From JAAFHN01 sp031421855 (GTDB lineage Bacteria; Pseudomonadota; Gammaproteobacteria; Burkholderiales; Burkholderiaceae_C), in NCBI GenBank assembly GCA_031421855.1, contig JANOPN010000042.1, forward strand, positions 1 to 26,436: a stretch of DNA of 26,436 nt, given 5' to 3'. Each line of letters begins with the position of its first letter. The stretch's first letter is position 1. This document shows, piece after piece, positions 23,191 to 26,436 of this stretch. Position numbers and translations under genes: made by a program. Under the pieces are notes generated by a model. It was not told where the DNA came from. It did no database searches and saw nothing but the letters and a program-made list of their open reading frames with translations.

Positions 23191-24314
23191 AGTGGCGACC
23201 GCGTCATTGGATTGCACAGGCCGCCCGCCAGTGGGGCTGGCGCGACTTCGGCCTTGGCCTGTTCATTGGATCGGCCACGTTGTTTAACATGGGTGGGGCC
23301 ATGTTTTTCCCAAGCGACTTCTTGTGGAGCCGCGCCTGGACATACAACGTGATTCAGTTTGGCCTGCCCTACGTGTTTGCGATGCATGTCACCAACCTGG
23401 CCGTTGATGACGGCGCGTCCGCTTGGTTGGCCTACGCCTGTGCGGTCTTGGCGGTCGTCGTCTCAGGCGTGTGGCTCATTGGCCCCATGCTGAGCCCCAT
23501 CATTGGCGGCGACTCCGGATGGAGTTCGGCCATGGACGTCATGCTCGCGGTCAACGTGCTCTTGCCGTTGTCGATTGCCACCTTTGCTTACGCACAGTGG
23601 CGCTTCGGTGTGGTGATGCGCCGCCAACTGGTCGACGGCGAGCTTGAGCGGGCGCGCAGGCAACAGGTCATTCAAGCCCAGCGGCTCTTGGCCATGCAAG
23701 CGCGGGTCGAACCTCAGCTGCTCTTTGACTCACTCAAGTCAATCCACGCCCAAGTTGACAACGGCGAAAACCCCAACGATCCGCTGTCCGCAAAAGCCGA
23801 AACCCAGCTCGCCGACTTGATCGCCCTGCTGCGAATCATGCAACCCCACGCCAACGCGACCGCATCAAGCGTCGGGCGCGAGTTTGATTTGCTGCGCGCC
23901 TTTGCCAAGGTGTCTAACCACTTGGCTTTGGCAGCAATTGCCGAAAACGCTCGCGCCACGCCCCAGGCGCAAAGCGCCGCGTTTGCGCCGCTTGTGTTGC
24001 TGCCCTTGCTGCGCAACTTGGCTCAGACATCGCCCGAAATGGGCTGGCAAGTCTCGGCGGCTTGCGCCAACGAGCGCCTGGTTGTCACGATCACGCCGGG
24101 TGACCCATCCAATGCGTCACCCCAGCGTTGGCAGCGCAGCCGTGAGGCGCTGGGCCACACGATTTGGGGCACGCTTCAATCCCGGCTCATCAACGTTCAT
24201 GGCCCGTCGGCGACGGCAATCATGGCTGACGACGCCATCGTTTTGTCGCATCCGCTCAAACCTTTGAACCTACTTCCGGCAGTTGACCGCTCACTTCTCT
24301 CTATAAGCACCTGA
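23187..24314 (+). CDS. Degenerate LytS-type histidine kinase (probable pseudokinase)
   Basis: A 375-residue membrane protein with hydrophobic segments at about 22-42, 52-70, 80-105 and 118-136, followed by a region collinear with the preceding kinase. The H-box reads MQARVEPQLLFDSL: the phospho-acceptor His is Gln177 and the following Asn is Asp181. The N-box equivalent LLRNLAQTS (near 274) keeps one Asn but lacks the ENSLKHG context, and the G1 and G2 glycine boxes are not recognisable (ITPGDPSN, GHTIWGTLQ). It is therefore unlikely to autophosphorylate. It is translationally coupled to the active kinase (ATGA) and may form a hetero-oligomer with it. The last residues are encoded by the left arm of an inverted-repeat element, so the original C-terminus may have been changed. 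Confidence 0.82.
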   Translation: MKWRPRHWIAQAARQWGWRDFGLGLFIGSATLFNMGGAMFFPSDFLWSRAWTYNVIQFGLPYVFAMHVTNLAVDDGASAWLAYACAVLAVVVSGVWLIGPMLSPIIGGDSGWSSAMDVMLAVNVLLPLSIATFAYAQWRFGVVMRRQLVDGELERARRQQVIQAQRLLAMQARVEPQLLFDSLKSIHAQVDNGENPNDPLSAKAETQLADLIALLRIMQPHANATASSVGREFDLLRAFAKVSNHLALAAIAENARATPQAQSAAFAPLVLLPLLRNLAQTSPEMGWQVSAACANERLVVTITPGDPSNASPQRWQRSREALGHTIWGTLQSRLINVHGPSATAIMADDAIVLSHPLKPLNLLPAVDRSLLSIST

Positions 24315-24508
24315 TTTTGCTCAGCTTTTTGGCTTCCAACTCACCCACTTTCCGGGTGAGAGCGCTACACGTCCGATTGAGCCGCCCTGACGCGCGCTGG
24401 GGGCGTTGCTCCTCCTTGCGCCCCCGAGGGCGCTTGCGTCGTCGCGCCTGCCCAGCGCGCGCCATGACAACCCACTCGAACGCGTTCAACAGCCGGAAGT
24501 AGGTTGAA
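24264..24508. repeat. 245-bp element bounded by 27-bp inverted repeats, with nested hairpins
   Basis: The outer arms 24264-24290 and 24482-24508 are complementary at 24 of 27 positions, with a perfect 14-bp core (AACCTACTTCCGGC / GCCGGAAGTAGGTT). Inside are three further perfect inverted repeats: CTCACCC 24340-24346 / GGGTGAG 24354-24360; an 11-bp pair 24391-24401 / 24451-24461; and GCGCCC 24418-24423 / GGGCGC 24428-24433. It covers the 3' end of the second sensor gene and most of the 233-base gap before the regulator. No convincing gene lies in it. Confidence 0.65.
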
Positions 24509-24547
24509 CGATCCAAAGCGCTCAAACAACCCCCTTCAAGCCACCCC

Positions 24548-25309
24548 ATGACTGCCACTGCCCCCACGGCGCTGATCGCCGAAGACGAGCCCTTGCTTGC
24601 CGCCGAAATACGCGATGAGCTTGCGCGCGCGTGGCCCGAGCTCGATATTCGAGCCATCGCCTACGACGGCCACACGGCTTTGGCACAAGCCCAGGCCTTG
24701 CGCCCGGACGTCGTGTTCTTGGATGTCCGTATGCCGGGGCTAGATGGCCTCGAAGTTGCGCGCCTGTTGGGGCCGGCCGCGCATGTGGTGTTCATCACCG
24801 CGTTTGACCACTACGCCGTTGAGGCGTTTGACGAAGGTGCTGTTGACTATTTGCTCAAACCGATTGAGCCGGTGCGCTTGGTGCGCGCCATTCAGCGGCT
24901 CAAGCTACGCCTGGGTCAGCGCCCTGCCGACATGGGCGGCTTACTGGAGCGCATTCGCGCCCAAAGCACCGAAGTCGAAGGCGGCCCCCTGCGCTGGATC
25001 ACCGTCCAGATGGGGCGCGAGCTGCGCTTGATCACGGTTGAAGACATTTGCTACCTGCGCGCCGATCACAAATACGTCAGCATCGTCACCGAGCAAGGCG
25101 AGGCGCTGATCAGCACGCCACTCAAAGAGCTTTTGGCCCGGTTGGATGCCCAGCAGTTTTGGCAAATTCACCGAGGCACCATTGTCAACGTCAACGCCGT
25201 TCGAAGCGTGATGCGCGGTGTAGCCGGCAAGCTGCAACTCCAACTCAAGGCCCGCCCCGAACGCCTGGACGTGAGCGCGACCTACGCACATCGATTCAAA
25301 CAGCTCTGA
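24548..25309 (+). CDS. LytTR family response regulator (LytR/AlgR type)
   Basis: A 253-residue two-component regulator. The receiver domain (about 7-120) carries the acidic pocket E12-D13, the phospho-acceptor D59 in VVFLDVRMPG, the switch threonine in VFITAFDHYA, and K104 in DYLLKPIEP. The C-terminal LytTR DNA-binding domain (about 150-250) shows ITVEDICYLRADHKYVSIVT, STPLKELLARLD and FWQIHRGTIVNVNAV, all typical. The start ATG 24548 follows a 233-base gap holding an inverted-repeat element, so it might be transcribed separately from the sensors. Its partner is expected to be the LytS-type kinase at 22039. Confidence 0.95.
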   Translation: MTATAPTALIAEDEPLLAAEIRDELARAWPELDIRAIAYDGHTALAQAQALRPDVVFLDVRMPGLDGLEVARLLGPAAHVVFITAFDHYAVEAFDEGAVDYLLKPIEPVRLVRAIQRLKLRLGQRPADMGGLLERIRAQSTEVEGGPLRWITVQMGRELRLITVEDICYLRADHKYVSIVTEQGEALISTPLKELLARLDAQQFWQIHRGTIVNVNAVRSVMRGVAGKLQLQLKARPERLDVSATYAHRFKQL

Positions 25310-25317
25310 AACGCTTC

Positions 25318-25341
25318 AAAACGGCTTCTTTGGCTGTTTTT
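25318..25341 (+). terminator. Probable terminator after the LytTR gene
   Basis: AAAACGGC and GCTGTTTT form an 8-bp stem with one G-T wobble around a 7-base loop, ending in a run of T, nine bases after the stop codon. Confidence 0.5.
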
Positions 25342-25353
25342 CGGTTGTTTTTG

Positions 25354-25400
25354 GCACTTGGTCACCGAATTCATTGACTTTGTTGCTACTATTTTAATAG
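25354..25400 (+). repeat. Dispersed repeat, copy 9
   Basis: Reads GCACTTGGTCACCGAATTCA, then TTGACTTTGTTGCTACTATT, preceded by TTGTTTTTG. It is followed by the small palindrome CTATTTTAATAG. It lies in the LytTR-argA gap, about 150 bases before argA, and is the closest relative of the copy inside kynU (shared TTTTTGGC leader). Confidence 0.85.
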
Positions 25401-25550
25401 TTCAAACAACCCATTTAAACCGGGCCGTGCGCAGTGGGCCGCAACAGAGGACGAATCTGCCGAAGTCGCAATCGAAGCCATGCACAATGAGATTCGCTTT
25501 CGTGCGCCATTGCGCACCCATCCAATTTCCTTTGTGTGACCCAAACGCCC

Positions 25551-26436
25551 ATGTCAGCTGTCTTTAATTTCACTTTTGTGCCATGGTTTCGCTCTGTCGC
25601 GCCTTACATCCACATGCACCGGGGCAAAACCTTTGTGGTGGGCATCGCGGGCGAGGCCATTGCTGCGGGCAAGTTAGGCGCTGTGGTTCAAGACCTGGCC
25701 CTGATCCAAAGCATGGGCGTTCGCATTGTTTTGGTGCACGGGTTTAGACCCCAAGTCGAGGAGCAACTCAAAGCGAAAGGGCATCCGGCGAAGTTTTCGC
25801 ACGGCATGCGCGTCACCGACGCGGTCGCACTGGACTGCGCCCAAGAAGCCGCCGGTCAACTGCGCTACGAAATTGAGGCCGCGTTCAGCCAAGGTCTGCC
25901 TAACACGCCCATGGCTGGGGCAACGGTTCGGGTGCTGAGCGGCAACTTCATCACGGCGCGACCGGTCGGCATCGTTGACGGAGTCGATTTTCAGCATTCA
26001 GGCTTTGTGCGCAAAGTGGACGTACCCGGCATCTACCGGGTGCTTGAATCTGGCGCCACCGCCCTGCTCTCGCCGTTTGGGTTTTCGCCAACCGGCGAGG
26101 CGTTCAATCTCAGCATGGAAGAGGTTGCGACCTCGGTGGCGATTGCGCTCAAGGCCGACAAACTGCTTTTTTTGACCGAGCAAGCGGGTATTCCGCTCGA
26201 TGCCACGCTGGCCTTAAGCGACGACAACCCCATCGACACCGAGCTGCCACTGGCCGCTGCGCAAAAACTGCTGCGTGAACTGCCTCCAGCCCTGTTGCCC
26301 AGCGATACGGCGTTCTACTTGCAGCATTGCGTGAAAGCCTGCCAGGGCGGTGTGGAGCGCAGCCACATCTTGCCGTTTGCGGTGGATGGCGCATTGCTGT
26401 TGGAGATTTACGTACACGACGGCATTGGCACGATGA
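25551..26436 (+). CDS. argA: Amino-acid N-acetyltransferase (N-acetylglutamate synthase) ArgA, 3' end outside window
   Basis: The frame opens at ATG 25551 and stays open to the window end (295 codons), so the gene is truncated at its 3' side. ArgA makes N-acetylglutamate from glutamate and acetyl-CoA, the first step of arginine synthesis. The start MSAVFNFTFVPWFRSVAPYI and HRGKTFVVGIAGEAI belong to the N-terminal amino-acid-kinase-like domain, as do LVHGFRPQVEEQL near residue 62 and GFVRKVDVPGIYRVLESG near 150. The C-terminal acetyltransferase domain is only just reached at the end of the window, where LPFAVDGALLLEIYVHDGIG is the expected junction. Arginine probably inhibits the enzyme, as in relatives. 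No strong ribosome binding site is visible. Confidence 0.92.
   Translation, partial: MSAVFNFTFVPWFRSVAPYIHMHRGKTFVVGIAGEAIAAGKLGAVVQDLALIQSMGVRIVLVHGFRPQVEEQLKAKGHPAKFSHGMRVTDAVALDCAQEAAGQLRYEIEAAFSQGLPNTPMAGATVRVLSGNFITARPVGIVDGVDFQHSGFVRKVDVPGIYRVLESGATALLSPFGFSPTGEAFNLSMEEVATSVAIALKADKLLFLTEQAGIPLDATLALSDDNPIDTELPLAAAQKLLRELPPALLPSDTAFYLQHCVKACQGGVERSHILPFAVDGALLLEIYVHDGIGTM

Noticed and set aside
24301..24657. A 118-codon minus-strand open frame in the sensor-regulator gap
   Set aside because: It is very rich in Arg and Ser, spans the inverted-repeat element and overlaps the LytTR gene start. It could be a frame seen in repeat copies, but nothing supports it as a gene.
449..25400. The dispersed repeat as a CRISPR array
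   Set aside because: The copies are scattered over 25 kb, in both orientations, diverged and without regular short spacers; no cas genes are present.
1..26436. tRNA, rRNA, known riboswitch or insertion-sequence transposase genes
   Set aside because: I looked through the intergenic regions and saw no tRNA-like cloverleaf, rRNA segment, recognised riboswitch core or transposase motif.

Overview
The window looks like a chromosomal segment of a betaproteobacterium of the order Burkholderiales, most likely close to Comamonadaceae. This is inferred from gene content and protein style (RpoD tail, KynB/KynU/KynA, ETF-ubiquinone oxidoreductase, PBP1A, ArgA, TRAP transporter) and from a high-GC base composition; no rRNA or tRNA is present to confirm it.

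Layout. (1) 1-281: the 3' end of rpoD, closed by a strong terminator and followed by a 100-bp element with inverted-repeat ends. (2) 484-2393: kynB coupled to an HI0933-like flavoprotein. (3) 2394-3474: about 1.1 kb without a recognisable gene, holding four copies of a dispersed repeat at roughly 290-bp spacing. (4) 3497-12625: a tightly packed ten-gene plus-strand cluster: SMP-30-type lactonase, GntR/FCD regulator, isocitrate/isopropylmalate-type dehydrogenase, Gfo/Idh oxidoreductase, TRAP transporter (binding protein, small and large permease), ABM-domain protein, DUF1537 kinase (OtnK-like) and class II aldolase-type decarboxylase (OtnC-like). A near-perfect palindrome touching the first start codon is a likely GntR operator. 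The genes suggest import of a sugar acid, lactone opening, oxidation, phosphorylation and decarboxylation to a triose phosphate. (5) 12798-14988: kynU and kynA, separated from kynB by about 11.6 kb. (6) 15066-15685: an AbrB-type antitoxin and Doc/Fic toxin with an upstream palindrome. (7) 15781-17290, minus strand: a GNAT acetyltransferase and an SDR. (8) 17406-19103: ETF-ubiquinone oxidoreductase; 19114-21423, minus strand: PBP1A. (9) 21592-25309: a small secreted protein, two overlapping LytS-type sensor genes of which the second has lost its phospho-acceptor histidine, an inverted-repeat element, and a LytTR response regulator. (10) 25551 to the end: 5' part of argA.

The most striking unexplained structure is a dispersed repeat of about 40-55 bp (core GGTCACCGAATTCATTG, then a short variable stretch, then TTGTTGCTA). 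Nine copies lie between genes in both orientations; one supplies the start codon of kynB. A tenth, diverged copy lies in frame inside kynU, where it appears to account for an extra loop of about 15 residues. The other leads are the lactonase-to-OtnC sugar-acid cluster, which lacks the usual threonate dehydrogenase and isomerase, and the sensor/pseudo-sensor/LytTR module.
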